Shown here: piece after piece, positions 33,970 through 43,664 of the stretch | How positions within the stretch are numbered: position 1 is the stretch's first letter | Layout of the letters: every line of letters starts with the position of its first letter | Assembly: GCA_000961655.1 (NCBI GenBank) | Contig: LADR01000024.1 | Location: 186,001-250,000, forward strand | Length of the DNA stretch: 64,000 bases | From: Desulfatitalea sp. BRH_c12 | GTDB lineage: Bacteria; Desulfobacterota; Desulfobacteria; Desulfobacterales; Desulfosarcinaceae | Direction: 5' to 3' | Notes under the pieces: model-generated | What the model was told of the DNA's origin: nothing | The model's input: only the letters and a program-made list of their open reading frames with translations | The model's database searches: none | Made by a program: the position numbers and the translations under genes

Positions 33970-35421
33970 TTAATACCTCCTGGAAATTTTTGTTTCTTCG
34001 ATACCCGCACGGAAATCGTCATCCAAAGCGTGCGCGTCAATGCGCGTCGCCCAGGTAAGAATAGCAATCAGTCCCGCTTTCTCACCGCCACGGACAGGAT
34101 TGACAAACTCCCACACGATCTGGCCATCGGCAGTCACCTCAAGCAGGCGGCCGCCGTCCGACTCCGTAATAAGGGTGTTGCCGTTGGGCAAGCGTTCCTG
34201 GTCCGAGCGAATATAGCTATTGAAAGGACGTTCGGGAGTGCCGGCATAGTGCCATGCGATCTTGCCGCTGCCCGGTTCGTACTCGATCACACGCGAATCG
34301 CCGCCGGGACCAAAATGGCCGCGATTGTCGAACATGAGCAGGTTGCCATTCGGCAGAAAGTCGGGATCGTGTTGCGCGTGCCACGGCCCGCGTGTCGCCC
34401 AGACAATTTTTTCCGACGCGATATCCAACAGGGCAATGCTGCCGCCGCCGCCCAACTCGCGGAACGACAACAGCAACTGACCTGGTGCCGCGACGGGTAT
34501 TTTTTCTTTGAGCTTCGCTGCCGTTGCTTCATCGAGCATGTCAATACCGTTGGTATGAAGCGGATCGGCCAGGCTGTAATAAGGCACCAGCCACAGCAAA
34601 CGTCGGAAAGCCGATTTATTCACCGCATCGAGCAACGATATTTTTTTAAGGGTACGTCCATCGGGCGATAGGATAGCCACAAAATCATCCAGTACCGGCA
34701 GGCTCAGATGATCGACGCCCTCAGGGAATTCGGTTCGGAAATCCTGGGTCAAACCATAGATGCGGCCATCGGGTCCGACCGCAAAGTCGTGATGGAAATA
34801 GTCCAGGTTTTTCCAAATTACCTCGGAGTTGCGATCGAGTTTAACTATGCCATACCCATACGGTGTATCACCGACGCCAATGTAGATGGCCACCAGATCG
34901 CCATTTGGAAAAAGGTGGGTTTTCTGGATGCTGGTGCGGTCGTCAGGGACCGGATTGCGCACGGCGGCGGTTTTATCCCACACCGTGCTGTAGGGCCGCT
35001 CCCATTCATGAACGACACGGCCTTGCATGTCGATCAAAAAAACGTGGGAGGCATGACCCGAGGCGTACAGGGTCAGTCCGTCGGCCGCTCTTTGCGGATC
35101 GTACACGGTTACGCCACTTTGCGGCGTTCTTGCCTGAGTCCACAGATCGGTAGCCAATGGATCGTGGTAGGTCGTGAACTTTTCATAAAGTGCCGTTCCG
35201 GCTTTGTAGGCATTTTTAAAGTAGCCTGATGGGCTGACCTCGGCAATCGTGACCATTGTTCCGAGCACGAACCCTACGAACATCAAGGCTGCCAAAAAAA
35301 ACAGAAAGGGTATGCGGTCCACGATCCAACTGGCTTGGATCCCCTTTTCATCCTCGTGGGGCAAAGCATTGGGATGATGATGGGTTCGTTGGGGCGGTTT
35401 GGGTTCCTCTGAAAGGGCCAT
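33970..35421 (-). CDS. Arylsulfotransferase (ASST)-family membrane-anchored protein
   Basis: 483 residues. One N-terminal transmembrane helix (IPFLFFLAALMFVGFVLGTM), then a large beta-propeller-like domain on the outer face. Repeated elements fit the ASST family: HDFAVGPDGRIYGLTQDF, WHAQHDPDFLPNGNLLMFDN and ERLPNGNTLITES. ASST moves sulfate between phenolic esters without PAPS, but many relatives are uncharacterised. AAGGAGAG precedes ATG 35421. First gene of the cassette. Confidence 0.82.
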   Translation of the reverse strand: MALSEEPKPPQRTHHHPNALPHEDEKGIQASWIVDRIPFLFFLAALMFVGFVLGTMVTIAEVSPSGYFKNAYKAGTALYEKFTTYHDPLATDLWTQARTPQSGVTVYDPQRAADGLTLYASGHASHVFLIDMQGRVVHEWERPYSTVWDKTAAVRNPVPDDRTSIQKTHLFPNGDLVAIYIGVGDTPYGYGIVKLDRNSEVIWKNLDYFHHDFAVGPDGRIYGLTQDFRTEFPEGVDHLSLPVLDDFVAILSPDGRTLKKISLLDAVNKSAFRRLLWLVPYYSLADPLHTNGIDMLDEATAAKLKEKIPVAAPGQLLLSFRELGGGGSIALLDIASEKIVWATRGPWHAQHDPDFLPNGNLLMFDNRGHFGPGGDSRVIEYEPGSGKIAWHYAGTPERPFNSYIRSDQERLPNGNTLITESDGGRLLEVTADGQIVWEFVNPVRGGEKAGLIAILTWATRIDAHALDDDFRAGIEETKISRRY

Positions 35422-35828
35422 GAAGCACGTACTCTCCTTGATGCCCGCTGATTGGCGGGCGACTGGACAACTCGGTCATTCCAATAGGAGTTGAACGTGC
35501 CGGTTCGAGAGAGGAGCAAGGCGGCCACAAAGGCGCGGATCTAAGGGATGCTGATGAGAACCTGTGGAACTTTGAGCCGTCCGATAAATTCAAAAGTATT
35601 GCATGACTGTCTACGAACGATGTAATACGTTAACCCTTGGCCAGGACATGTCAAGCAGGGCAAGCGAAGTAGAAAGTAGAAAGTCTGATCGGCAGATAGC
35701 CAGTCGATTGCTTCCATCAGGGTTCTCACATTGCAAACGCCCCCTATGTTCAGGTGCCACAGATACCGCAGCGGTGAGGTGGGCGCCGGCCGGCATCTAC
35801 TTGGTTGTTCCGATAAGGATGCATTGTC
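35422..35828. other. Divergent intergenic region
   Basis: About 400 bases between the divergent ASST-like and RACE-like genes. The open frame at 35603-36193 overlaps the RACE gene in another frame and has no family features. I see no Fe-S ferredoxin code here in any frame, which matters for the next gene. No promoter is recognisable. Confidence 0.4.
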
Positions 35829-37397
35829 ATGGTGACCGAAGAATTCACAGTAGACCCCGAAACTCCCGGCTGGGTGGTCCGCGTGACCATGCCGCCGCCA
35901 TCGTTGCAGGACAACTCGGCCGATGCCGACCGGCTGTCCCGGGCGCTGATGCGCGCGTTTGCCGCCGAGCGGATTCATATCGACCTGGACCTGCGCAAAC
36001 AGCTGCCGGGTCTGCTGCGCGAAGGAAACCACGCACTGCGCTGCATTGTCCTCAAGGATCAAGGCTGCGCGGTTTTGGTGCATGCGGTACCCGACGCGGT
36101 GGCAGTGATTCTGGGAGGGCTGGCTGTCGATCTGGGAACCACACGGGTGGTGTTGCGCCTGGTGGATCTGGAGCGGCGCAGGGTATTGGCTGAAACCGCC
36201 TTCGACAACCCGCAGACCGCCATTGGGCCCGACGTTCTGGCGCGTATTCACCATGCCGATCAGCCCGATGGGCTCGCGCAGTTGCAAGAAATGATTGTGA
36301 CCGCCCTCAATCGTCATGCGCAGACGCTCTGTCGCACACAGGGCCTGACCCCTGAGAACCTGCATGTGGTGAGCGTGGCCGGCAACACCGCCATGAGCCA
36401 TTTGCTGGCCGGATTGCCGGTGCACTGGATGATCCGCGAGCCCTACATTCCAGCCACAAACCGCTTCGACCTGTTCCCGGCCGCCCAAATTGGACTGAAG
36501 TGCCATCCCCAGGCCCAGGTTCTGCTTTTTCCCAATGTTGGCAGCTATTTTGGGGGTGATCTGATTGCCGGCATCCTGTATTCCGGACTGCACCGGCGCG
36601 CGGAGACCGCCTTGCTGGTCGATGTGGGCACCAATGCCGAGGTGGTTTTGGGCAATCGCGAATGGCTGATTGCCTGCGCCGGCGCCGCCGGACCGGCATT
36701 GGAGGGCGGCGTTACGCGCATGGGCACCACCGCCGCGCCGGGCGTGATCGACCGCGTGCGCATCGACCCGCGCACACGCGCTTTCGATATCCATACCATC
36801 GACGATCTGCCGCCCAGAGGAATTTGCGGCTCCGGGGTGATCGATCTGGCTGCCCAGCTCTTCACGGCCGGTATGATCGATATCCGCGGCAAGTTCGTCC
36901 CGACTGCCTGCGGCGATCGGCTGACGGTCAAGGACGGGCTGGCGTCTCTGACCATCGTGCCCGCGGAATCGGCAGCTGAAAACCGGTCGCTGAGCATCAG
37001 TCAAGCCGATATGGACAGCCTGGTCCGCTCCAAGGCAGCCATGTACACCATCCTGGAAACCTTGACCTGCAGTATGGGCATCCCGCTCGACGAACTGCCC
37101 GCCTTCTATGTGGCCGGCACGTTCGGTTCCTATATCGATCCACGCTCGGCCATCACTATCGGCATGCTGCCCGATCTGCCTCTGGCGCATTTCAAATCCA
37201 TGGGCAACACGTCTTTGGGCGGCGCCACTCTAGCGCTGCTCACGCGGGAGGCCGTGACCGACATCGATGCCATTCGCAACGGCATCACCTACCTGGAACT
37301 GAACGTCAATCAGGATTTCATGAATCGGTTTTCCGCGGCCAAATTTATCCCGCACACCGACCCGGCCCGATTCCCCTCGGTCAAGCTGCCCGAATAA
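35829..37397 (+). CDS. RACE-like ASKHA-fold ATPase (corrinoid-protein reductive activator type) lacking its ferredoxin domain
   Basis: 522 residues. The middle and C-terminal domains of the RamA/RACE family are complete: AVDLGTTRVVLRL (ATP loop), NVGSYFGGDLIAGIL, ALLVDVGTNAEVVLG, GAAGPALEGG and VAGTFGSYI. The family reduces inactive Co(II)-corrinoid in methyltransferases, using an N-terminal 2Fe-2S ferredoxin domain with a CxxxxCxxC motif. Here the chain starts directly at the following linker domain and an in-frame TAA (35814-35816) lies just 5'. The domain is either lost or supplied by another protein. Corrinoid activation fits the CooC gene and a Wood-Ljungdahl pathway. Confidence 0.85.
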   Translation: MVTEEFTVDPETPGWVVRVTMPPPSLQDNSADADRLSRALMRAFAAERIHIDLDLRKQLPGLLREGNHALRCIVLKDQGCAVLVHAVPDAVAVILGGLAVDLGTTRVVLRLVDLERRRVLAETAFDNPQTAIGPDVLARIHHADQPDGLAQLQEMIVTALNRHAQTLCRTQGLTPENLHVVSVAGNTAMSHLLAGLPVHWMIREPYIPATNRFDLFPAAQIGLKCHPQAQVLLFPNVGSYFGGDLIAGILYSGLHRRAETALLVDVGTNAEVVLGNREWLIACAGAAGPALEGGVTRMGTTAAPGVIDRVRIDPRTRAFDIHTIDDLPPRGICGSGVIDLAAQLFTAGMIDIRGKFVPTACGDRLTVKDGLASLTIVPAESAAENRSLSISQADMDSLVRSKAAMYTILETLTCSMGIPLDELPAFYVAGTFGSYIDPRSAITIGMLPDLPLAHFKSMGNTSLGGATLALLTREAVTDIDAIRNGITYLELNVNQDFMNRFSAAKFIPHTDPARFPSVKLPE

Positions 37398-37447
37398 AAG
37401 CGATTCTTAGTTCCAAAACGCCGGTGATCCGGGCGTGTTGTCCGCGC

Positions 37448-37686
37448 CACACGCCATTTCGCTCAAGTGAGACTAAAGGTGTGCGTAGGGCCGGGCCGCA
37501 AAATCGCTGGCGCTCAAACAGTGCGGCCCAAAACACCCTACGCACACCGTTTGTAGGGGCGACCGGCGGTCGCCCGCAGAAAATCTCATGGGTGATTGTG
37601 GCGCGGACAACACGCCCGGATCACCTCACTACGTGCCAATGCCGCATACACTTTCGCCAATAGTCACTGGGACGAAATGGATAACC
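37448..37686. repeat. Diverged MITE-like element with inserted palindrome
   Basis: The ends resemble the inverted repeats of copies A and B: CCATTTCGCTCAAGTGA (about 37454-37470) and TCACTGGGACGAAATGG-ATAACC (37664-37686). The interior, however, holds a copy of the GGGGCGACCGGCGGTCGCCC palindrome (37553-37577) and differs from A and B. TTCGCCAATAGTCACT near the right end matches the same place in copy B (TTCGCCCATAGTCACT). It fills the gap between the RACE-like and mlaA genes. Confidence 0.55.
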
Positions 37687-37692
37687 AATGTG

Positions 37693-38517
37693 TTATTGTT
37701 TTATTTTAGATTGGCGCAATTGGATGTAGGCATCTCGGAAGGATGCATAGGGATCCAGGGCTGCATCCTTGAGGGATTCATAATCGCCGATGCGAAATGA
37801 GAGCGTGTTGATTTTGTCGTAACCGCTAAGACCCAGCGACAGCTCGAACGGATCGACATACCCAATGGGGTTCAGGAAGCGGTCGCCTCCCATGCCTGCC
37901 GTGTCGCGTAGCGTTGAAGCGCCCAAGATCGGCCACATCAGGAAGAATCCGTCTCCGATACCATAAACCGCCAGGGTTTGGCCCAGGTCTTCCGGACTTA
38001 CGTTGAGTTCGGGATAGCGTGCCGCCGGGTTGCCGAAACCCAGAATGCCGACAGTCGTATTGTAAAGAAAGCGGGTCCACTCCGCTTCGGCTGCCCGGCC
38101 TTTCCCTTGCAGCACATTGTTCACGATCCGGACAGGGGCGCCGAGATTATGGAAAAAATTTCTTACGCCGCTGCGGACCGGGGTGGGGGTGACGAAGCGA
38201 TATCCCTCGGCGACAGGCTTCATGACCCAAAAATAGAGTTTGTCGTTGAAAACGAACATTGCCCGGTTGACGGGCTCCAGGGGATCCGCCACCGTGTAGA
38301 ATGAATTGCCGTTTTCCAATCCGAACGTCTCATCCAGCAGAAGCTCGTCTTCGGCCGACAATTCGTTTTGGGGCGCGTCCGGCACAGGTTGCGCCAGGGC
38401 GGTCGGTGCTGGCGTATTGATGGCACCCGGCTCCGCGGAAGGACGTCCCGAGGCGCATCCAAATGAGACGCACAATCCGCCGACAATGGCCAAGGCCTTT
38501 AGGACTCTGTTTTTCAT
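37693..38517 (-). CDS. mlaA: MlaA-family outer-membrane lipoprotein (VacJ)
   Basis: 274 residues. A lipoprotein signal peptide is seen (lipobox SFGCAS). The MlaA core follows: DPLEPVNRAMFVFNDKLYFWV, FFHNLGAPVRIVNNVLQGK, EDLGQTLAVYGIGDGFFLMWPILGAS and a GYDKINTLSFRIGDYES end. In the Mla pathway MlaA removes misplaced phospholipid from the outer leaflet and passes it to MlaC. mlaC lies 55 bases upstream on the same strand, so both are probably one transcript. mlaBDEF is not present here. Confidence 0.93.
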   Translation of the reverse strand: MKNRVLKALAIVGGLCVSFGCASGRPSAEPGAINTPAPTALAQPVPDAPQNELSAEDELLLDETFGLENGNSFYTVADPLEPVNRAMFVFNDKLYFWVMKPVAEGYRFVTPTPVRSGVRNFFHNLGAPVRIVNNVLQGKGRAAEAEWTRFLYNTTVGILGFGNPAARYPELNVSPEDLGQTLAVYGIGDGFFLMWPILGASTLRDTAGMGGDRFLNPIGYVDPFELSLGLSGYDKINTLSFRIGDYESLKDAALDPYASFRDAYIQLRQSKIKQ

Positions 38518-38572
38518 AATTAATACCGTCTCAGGATGAGGCCAGCCAGCTGGGGTTAAACGGACATGCCAA

Positions 38573-39178
38573 TCAGGCCTTGAGTTTATCTTCCAATCTC
38601 TTGATCAAATGGCTCGGCGGCTCTTTTTGTAAAATGGATTGGAACTGGACCCGATAATTCTGAACGATGCTGACGCCGTTTTCGACCAGAATATCGTAGA
38701 TTTTCCACTCTCCGTCCTCAAGTTTCATACGATAATCGATTGGCATTCCGGCACCCTCGCGGACCAAACGGGTCTGCACCAGGGCCTGGGGTTCCCGGAC
38801 CAGTTCTTTGACATAGACGATTTGTTCGTTGTGATACTCCCCTTGCATTTTGTCGATATAGGAATTTCCCAAGAACCGGGTGAAAATTGCGGTAAAACGC
38901 TCTTTCTCCTCTTCCGTAAATTTTTCCCAGTTTGAACCGACCGTTCGGCGGCTGATCTCCATGAAATCGAACATGGGGCTGGCGATTTCCCAAATTTTGT
39001 CTCTTTGGGCCTCTTTTTTGGCAGGTGCATGGTACTGCGGGTCGTTCAAAACGGTAATGATCTGGTCAATGCGCTCCTTTACGGTCTGCATCGGCGGCCG
39101 CGTTTCCGCCAGAACTGCCGAAAAACCCAGGAGCAGGCTAAACGCCACGATGATCGCTATCCAGCTGGTAACACGCAT
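38573..39178 (-). CDS. mlaC: MlaC/Ttg2D-family periplasmic phospholipid-binding protein
   Basis: 201 residues with a signal peptide (MRVTSWIAIIVAFSLLLGFS, cleaved near VLAE). The MlaC family features VKERIDQIITVLND, FDFMEISRRTVGSNW, ERFTAIFTRFLGNSYIDKM and YRMKLEDGEWKIYDILVENGVS are seen. It ferries phospholipids between MlaA and the inner-membrane MlaFEDB complex. ATG 39178 is chosen for AAGGAATACCTT directly upstream; the frame is open 28 codons further 5'. Confidence 0.92.
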   Translation of the reverse strand: MRVTSWIAIIVAFSLLLGFSAVLAETRPPMQTVKERIDQIITVLNDPQYHAPAKKEAQRDKIWEIASPMFDFMEISRRTVGSNWEKFTEEEKERFTAIFTRFLGNSYIDKMQGEYHNEQIVYVKELVREPQALVQTRLVREGAGMPIDYRMKLEDGEWKIYDILVENGVSIVQNYRVQFQSILQKEPPSHLIKRLEDKLKA

Positions 39179-39560
39179 AAGGTATTCCTTTTCGGTAAGA
39201 GGTCTGGGCGATAGAACTCGCACGGCAGTGATATCTGGTGACGATATGAAGGAAACGCCCAACTATTAGAAATAAAAAATAAAAATTAATATACGGACGT
39301 CAATTGCAAACCTAAATATAGAGAAGAGGCGCAAGCGTGTCAAGCGGCGTGGTTCGGCAGCCTTTCGGCAGCCGGAGGGACCCGTCTCCGTATAGCGGTG
39401 CGGTGTGCGGAAAATTTATTCTTTATGTAAAACTTTATTCTCATATTATAGGTAGCTGAGTACCTATCCATGACCCAGTCGCTGGCGTGTCCTTTGAATA
39501 AAGAGATATTTTTATAATTAAAACGTTTGTTTATGTGAAAGGCGTGTTTCCCGGTGAGTA

Positions 39561-39575
39561 TGGCATCAACATTGC
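39561..39575 (+). promoter_or_regulatory. Sigma-54 (-24/-12) promoter of the riboswitch-diguanylate cyclase unit
   Basis: TGGCAT (39561-39566) and TTGC (39572-39575), GG and GC separated by exactly 10 bases. Transcription would start about 12 bases downstream, near 39587, which is the predicted first base of the riboswitch. The near-perfect placement supports it. A sigma-54 activator gene is encoded at 42.0-43.5 kb. Confidence 0.75.
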
Positions 39576-39585
39576 GTAAAATAAG

Positions 39586-39680
39586 GACAATTACACGAAA
39601 AAGCCAAACTTCGGGTAACCGAAGGACGGAAAGCTTCGGGTCCACACGTTTGTGGATAGCCGGGCCGCCTGGAAGTAATG
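39586..39680 (+). ncRNA. Cyclic di-GMP-I (GEMM-I) riboswitch
   Basis: All main GEMM-I parts can be read. P1 pairs ATTAC (39590-39594) with GTAAT (39675-39679). P2 is CTTCGG / CCGAAG (39609-39614 / 39619-39624) closed by a GTAA (GNRA) tetraloop. The conserved core GCCAAAC precedes P2, and GGACGGAAAGC follows it. P3 contains TCCACA / TGTGGA (39641-39646 / 39651-39656) and is closed by AGCCGGGCCGCC. The base equal to Vc2 G20 appears to be G, and a C-G pair replaces G21-C46, so c-di-GMP rather than cAMP-GMP is expected. It is followed by a terminator and a diguanylate cyclase gene. Confidence 0.88.
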
Positions 39681-39683
39681 GAG

Positions 39684-39714
39684 ACCGGGTTGCCTGGCGG
39701 CAAACCGGTTTTTT
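39684..39714 (+). terminator. Riboswitch expression-platform terminator
   Basis: Stem ACCGGGTTGCC (39684-39694) / GGCAAACCGGT (39699-39709), 10 of 11 pairs, with a 4-base loop and a T run (39709-39714). A competing partner GGCAACC (39724-39730) could pair with GGTTGCC inside the 5' arm. Together with the aptamer this suggests ligand-dependent transcription termination upstream of the cyclase gene; the sign of the response is not determined. Confidence 0.78.
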
Positions 39715-39786
39715 GTTGCGCCCGGCAACCCTATGACTGTGAAAGCGGAGTCCGCGTACGGTTCGGCAGCAATCAGGGGATGATTG

Positions 39787-42021
39787 ATGACATTGTTCGA
39801 TCCTGACATCAGTGATGAAGACTTTTCCAGAGAGCATCTGTCCTTGCTGGACTTGATCCCGATTGATGATCTGCAGCAGCTTCAGGATGCTTTGGCGGAA
39901 ATGGGGCATGTGAAGTCGGTGATCAGTGATGCCGCTGGCAATCCCCTGACCATGCCGAGCAATGAAATACCCATCTGCCGGGTGGTTCAGCAAAGCATAC
40001 GCGGTTCGCAAGAGTGCCTGCATCGGCAGCGCTGCCTGTCGGCAGGCATGAGGCGTGACCAGCGGCACCAGGTGCATCGATGCGAAAGTCTGGGGATTGT
40101 GAAAGCGGCGGTCCCGATCGTGGTCAACAATGTCCATCTGGCCAACTGGTGGATCAGCCAGTATTGTGCGGAGCTGTCTGATTCAGAGCGGATTGCGGCC
40201 TATGCCGATCATATCGGTATTGCGAGTGACACGCTGCTGGGCGCCGCCCAACAGTCCGTGCGGGGCTGCCGCGCGGATTTCGAAAAAGTGCTGGCCTGGA
40301 TCGATCACCTGGCGCATAAACTTACCGGGCTGGGATATCGGATTTTGATGCTTTCAAAAAATATTTCGAAGCTGCATCGTCTTGAGAGCGAGTTGGGCCA
40401 CTATCGATCCGAGCTGGAAGCCCTGGTGCAGGAACGCACGGCCGATTTGATCAGCGTCAACAAACGGCTGCAATTGGAGGTGTTGGAGCGCGATTGGGTC
40501 GAAGAGCAGATTTCGCGCAAATCCAAACTGCTGAATGCCATCAACCAAGTGCTGCATCAGATAGTCTCCGATCGCAGCGACCCCTCCCTGGCGCGGACTT
40601 GTTTGCTCGCCGGCCTGTCCCTGACAGGCAGTAGCCTGGGGTTCATGGTTGAATGCCGGGAGGGGCAATGGCGCGTGCTGGCTGCGTTGCATCAGAATGA
40701 AGCGGGGGCATCGATTGAGGCCGCGTTGCCTCCCGATATGACTTTCGATCCCTGCGGGATCTGGGCGCATTTGGTGCGGGAGGGCTCGCCAGTGATCATC
40801 CAACCCAATGATAGCCATCGCCTGTGGGGTGCTCTGCCCAAGGGCTGTCCTACGCTCAAGACGCTTCTGGCGGTTCCGATGCCCATACGGACGGGCCTGG
40901 CAGGGTTCATCGCCCTGGCCAACAACCCTTCAGGCTACGCCTTGGTCGACCGGACCGATCTGGAGGCCCTGATCCAAGCCTTTACGGAAACCTTGCTGCG
41001 CAAGCGCGCCGAGCGCGCCAAACATCACAGTGAAAAACGTTTGAACCTGGCTCTGGACTCCGCAGAAGAAGGGTTGTGGGACTACTTGCCACAAAAAGGA
41101 GAGATTTACTTTAGTCCGCGCTGGTTCAGCATGCTCGGCTACACCCATGGTGAATTGCCGTCCACGCTGGAAACCTGGACGACGCTGACCCATCCAGACG
41201 ATCTGTCCACCTTGAAAATGATTTTTGAAAAGGTGCTCAAATCCGATGAAGCGTCTTTCGGCATCGAGATCCGGATGCTCTCGCAGGCAGGACAATGGCA
41301 CTGGATCCAAACACGCGGGCGCACCGTGGAAAGGGATATCGATGGCAATGTGTTGCGAGTGGTTGGCACCTTGATCGATATCAGCAAGTACAAGAAAGTC
41401 GAGATGGCCCTGCAAAAGGCGAATGAGGAGTTACAGCGCCTGGCCGCCCTGGACGACCTGACCCAAATTGCCAACCGGCGTCGTTTCGACGAGCGCTTGA
41501 CTGACGAATGGCGACGTGCCCGGCGAGACCGCACGCGACTGGGCGTCATCTTGTGCGATATCGACTTTTTCAAACGTTACAACGACACCTACGGTCATGT
41601 GAAGGGAGATGAGACCCTGTTCGCCGTGGCTCAGGCAATCAGCACGGTGCTCAAGCGGCCCATGGATCTCGTCGCACGGTATGGAGGCGAAGAGTTCGCT
41701 GTGGTGCTCCCCAATACCGACATTGACGGCGTCAGCCGGGTGGCCGTTGAAATCAAAGCCGCGGTCGAAGCGCTGCGCATACCGCATCAAGCCTCCACGG
41801 TCGGCCCCTCGATCAGCCTGAGCTTCGGCGTCGCGGCCCTCGTCCCCGAAGATAAAAGGTCTGCCAAAATCCTGGTGGAGCGCGCCGATAAAGCCTTGTA
41901 CAGAGCCAAGGCCCTCGGCCGCAACCAGATCGTGCAGGACAAGCCAACCGTTTTTGCCCCACCGGCACCCAGGAAAACCGAAAGTGCGGCCGCCCTGGCC
42001 GCTGAAAGAAATGCGATCTGA
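39787..42021 (+). CDS. PocR-GAF-PAS-GGDEF sensor diguanylate cyclase
   Basis: 744 residues, cytoplasmic. Domains: PocR-type ligand domain (about 20-190, conserved Cys residues in the [16 protein letters not shown] region), coiled coil (about 195-245), GAF-like (about 250-415), PAS (about 425-545) and GGDEF (about 555-720). The active motif is GGEEF at 633-637, with canonical [10 protein letters not shown] substrate residues (no Hypr-type Ser). An RxxD inhibitory site RPMD sits at 624-627. So it should make c-di-GMP and be product-inhibited. ATG 39787 follows AGGGGATGATTG. It lies behind a -24/-12 promoter, c-di-GMP riboswitch and terminator, suggesting feedback by its own product. Confidence 0.93.
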   Translation: MTLFDPDISDEDFSREHLSLLDLIPIDDLQQLQDALAEMGHVKSVISDAAGNPLTMPSNEIPICRVVQQSIRGSQECLHRQRCLSAGMRRDQRHQVHRCESLGIVKAAVPIVVNNVHLANWWISQYCAELSDSERIAAYADHIGIASDTLLGAAQQSVRGCRADFEKVLAWIDHLAHKLTGLGYRILMLSKNISKLHRLESELGHYRSELEALVQERTADLISVNKRLQLEVLERDWVEEQISRKSKLLNAINQVLHQIVSDRSDPSLARTCLLAGLSLTGSSLGFMVECREGQWRVLAALHQNEAGASIEAALPPDMTFDPCGIWAHLVREGSPVIIQPNDSHRLWGALPKGCPTLKTLLAVPMPIRTGLAGFIALANNPSGYALVDRTDLEALIQAFTETLLRKRAERAKHHSEKRLNLALDSAEEGLWDYLPQKGEIYFSPRWFSMLGYTHGELPSTLETWTTLTHPDDLSTLKMIFEKVLKSDEASFGIEIRMLSQAGQWHWIQTRGRTVERDIDGNVLRVVGTLIDISKYKKVEMALQKANEELQRLAALDDLTQIANRRRFDERLTDEWRRARRDRTRLGVILCDIDFFKRYNDTYGHVKGDETLFAVAQAISTVLKRPMDLVARYGGEEFAVVLPNTDIDGVSRVAVEIKAAVEALRIPHQASTVGPSISLSFGVAALVPEDKRSAKILVERADKALYRAKALGRNQIVQDKPTVFAPPAPRKTESAAALAAERNAI

Positions 42022-42035
42022 AAATCTAACAAAAC

Positions 42036-43475
42036 TCAAGCACTCCCGGAATGAATTTCCATGCAGAGCTGTTTCATTTTGCGGTAAAGCAGCGTGCGAT
42101 GGATGCCGAGCATTTTGGCTGCTTGCGCCTTGTTGTTGCCGGAGCTCTTGAGGGCGGCCTGGATGGCTCTGATTTCGGCATCGTTGACGGACTTCTTCAA
42201 GGTGGCCGCGGTTGAAACATTGGAGGAAAGCTTTTTTGCGAACAGTTGATGCGGCAGGTCGTGGGGAAAGATTGTCGGTCCCTCCAGGGTTGCCATGGTT
42301 CTCTGCAGGGTGTGCTTCAGTTCGCGGCTGTTGCCCGGCCATGGGTAGGCCTTCAAGATCGTGATCGTTTCCGGGTCCAGCATCGGAACCGGCGCGTTCC
42401 ACTCCTCGGCCAAATCCTTCAGAAAGTAGCAGGCTTGGGGCAGTATATCTTCCGCTCGTTCACGCAGCGGCGGAATGTGCAGATTGAAGACATTCAGGCG
42501 ATAGTAAAGGTCTGGGCGGAAGCGGTTGTCTGCGACCATGGCTTCCAGGTTGCGGTTGGTGGCCGCGATCAATCTGAAATCGGACTTGATGGTCTTGGTG
42601 CCCCCCACCATTTCGAATTCTTTTTCTTCCAGAACCCGCAGCAGCTTGGGCTGCATGCTTTCCGGCAGGTCGCCGATTTCATCGAGAAACAGCGTTCCTT
42701 GATGGGCCATGTGGATCTTGCCCTGTTTACCGCTCGAAAGGGCCCCGGTAAAGGCGCCTTTTTCATATCCGAACAGTTCCGATTCCAAAAGGTCGGCGGG
42801 AATAGCGGAAGCATTGATTCTCACGAAAGGCTTGAGTCGACGCGTGCTGACATGATGGATCGCCTGCGCATAAAGCTCTTTGCCGCACCCGGACTCTCCC
42901 GTGATCAAAACCGTCAGATCGTGGGCGGCTGCGTGGTAGACAAGTTTCTTGAGTTGGGACTGTGTTTTGCTTGCGCCGATGATGCTGTCCACCGTGTAGC
43001 GCGTTTTTCGCAGGGATCGGAGCTCTTTCTCATAGATTTCGACTTTGGTTTCGAGAAATTTGAGTTTGTCGGCCAGTTTATGGACATCCTGGATGCATTC
43101 GAACATGACCAACCCGAAAACGGCCAGCACCCGGCCGTCCTTGAAGATGGGGATACGCTGCACGACGATGTTCTGTCCGCGTATTACCATGGTATCATTG
43201 ATTTCCGCTTTGCCTGTCTTGGCAACGATATGCATGCGGGAGGTTTCAATCACCTGGGTGGATTGTCGCCCGACCTGGGCCCCGGGATCGAGTCCCAGAA
43301 ATCGTCCATAGGGTTGGTTCATGAACACCACCCGGCCTTCAGGGTCGGTGATCATCACGCCGTTCGGGAAATGGTTTAAAAAGAGGGCAATGGCCGCCGG
43401 ATCCTGAAATAACTGAGCAAGCGTATGATCGGCTGTCTGCCGGGGGGTTCCTTCATCATGGGCGCTTTCGGTCAT
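42036..43475 (-). CDS. Sigma-54-dependent transcriptional activator (PAS, AAA+, Fis-type HTH)
   Basis: 479 residues. An N-terminal PAS domain (about 25-130, [18 protein letters not shown]), then an AAA+ domain with Walker A GESGCGKE, the sigma-54-contact loop GAFTGA, Walker [10 protein letters not shown] and the [11 protein letters not shown] region. The C-terminal HTH is of Fis type ([20 protein letters not shown]). It opens sigma-54 promoters after a signal, sensed here by PAS, with no receiver domain. Three candidate -24/-12 elements lie near it (39561, 44627 and 44658), so its targets are probably neighbours. Its convergent mate is the diguanylate cyclase. Confidence 0.93.
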   Translation of the reverse strand: MTESAHDEGTPRQTADHTLAQLFQDPAAIALFLNHFPNGVMITDPEGRVVFMNQPYGRFLGLDPGAQVGRQSTQVIETSRMHIVAKTGKAEINDTMVIRGQNIVVQRIPIFKDGRVLAVFGLVMFECIQDVHKLADKLKFLETKVEIYEKELRSLRKTRYTVDSIIGASKTQSQLKKLVYHAAAHDLTVLITGESGCGKELYAQAIHHVSTRRLKPFVRINASAIPADLLESELFGYEKGAFTGALSSGKQGKIHMAHQGTLFLDEIGDLPESMQPKLLRVLEEKEFEMVGGTKTIKSDFRLIAATNRNLEAMVADNRFRPDLYYRLNVFNLHIPPLRERAEDILPQACYFLKDLAEEWNAPVPMLDPETITILKAYPWPGNSRELKHTLQRTMATLEGPTIFPHDLPHQLFAKKLSSNVSTAATLKKSVNDAEIRAIQAALKSSGNNKAQAAKMLGIHRTLLYRKMKQLCMEIHSGSA

Positions 43476-43664
43476 GATCGCTCTTTTGCTCTGCGGGTTC
43501 GATTCATTGTCACCCCAACGTTTTCAGGAACGCCGGTCATCCGCGCGTTGGTGTTCGAATGCCCAGACGGGATCGTTTGAAAGTATAGGGATTTTGAAGA
43601 AGCGTCAAGCATTGCCCGAATGACAGTTGTCCGGGTATGCGGTTAGCCTGATTGAAAGGGTATA

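Noticed and set aside
39340-40137. Minus-strand ORF of 265 codons across the riboswitch
   Set aside because: It is antisense to the riboswitch, terminator and cyclase start, all of which have strong independent support.
43545-43575. T-arm-like GTTCGAATG suggesting a tRNA
   Set aside because: No acceptor stem, anticodon arm or D-arm can be paired around it.
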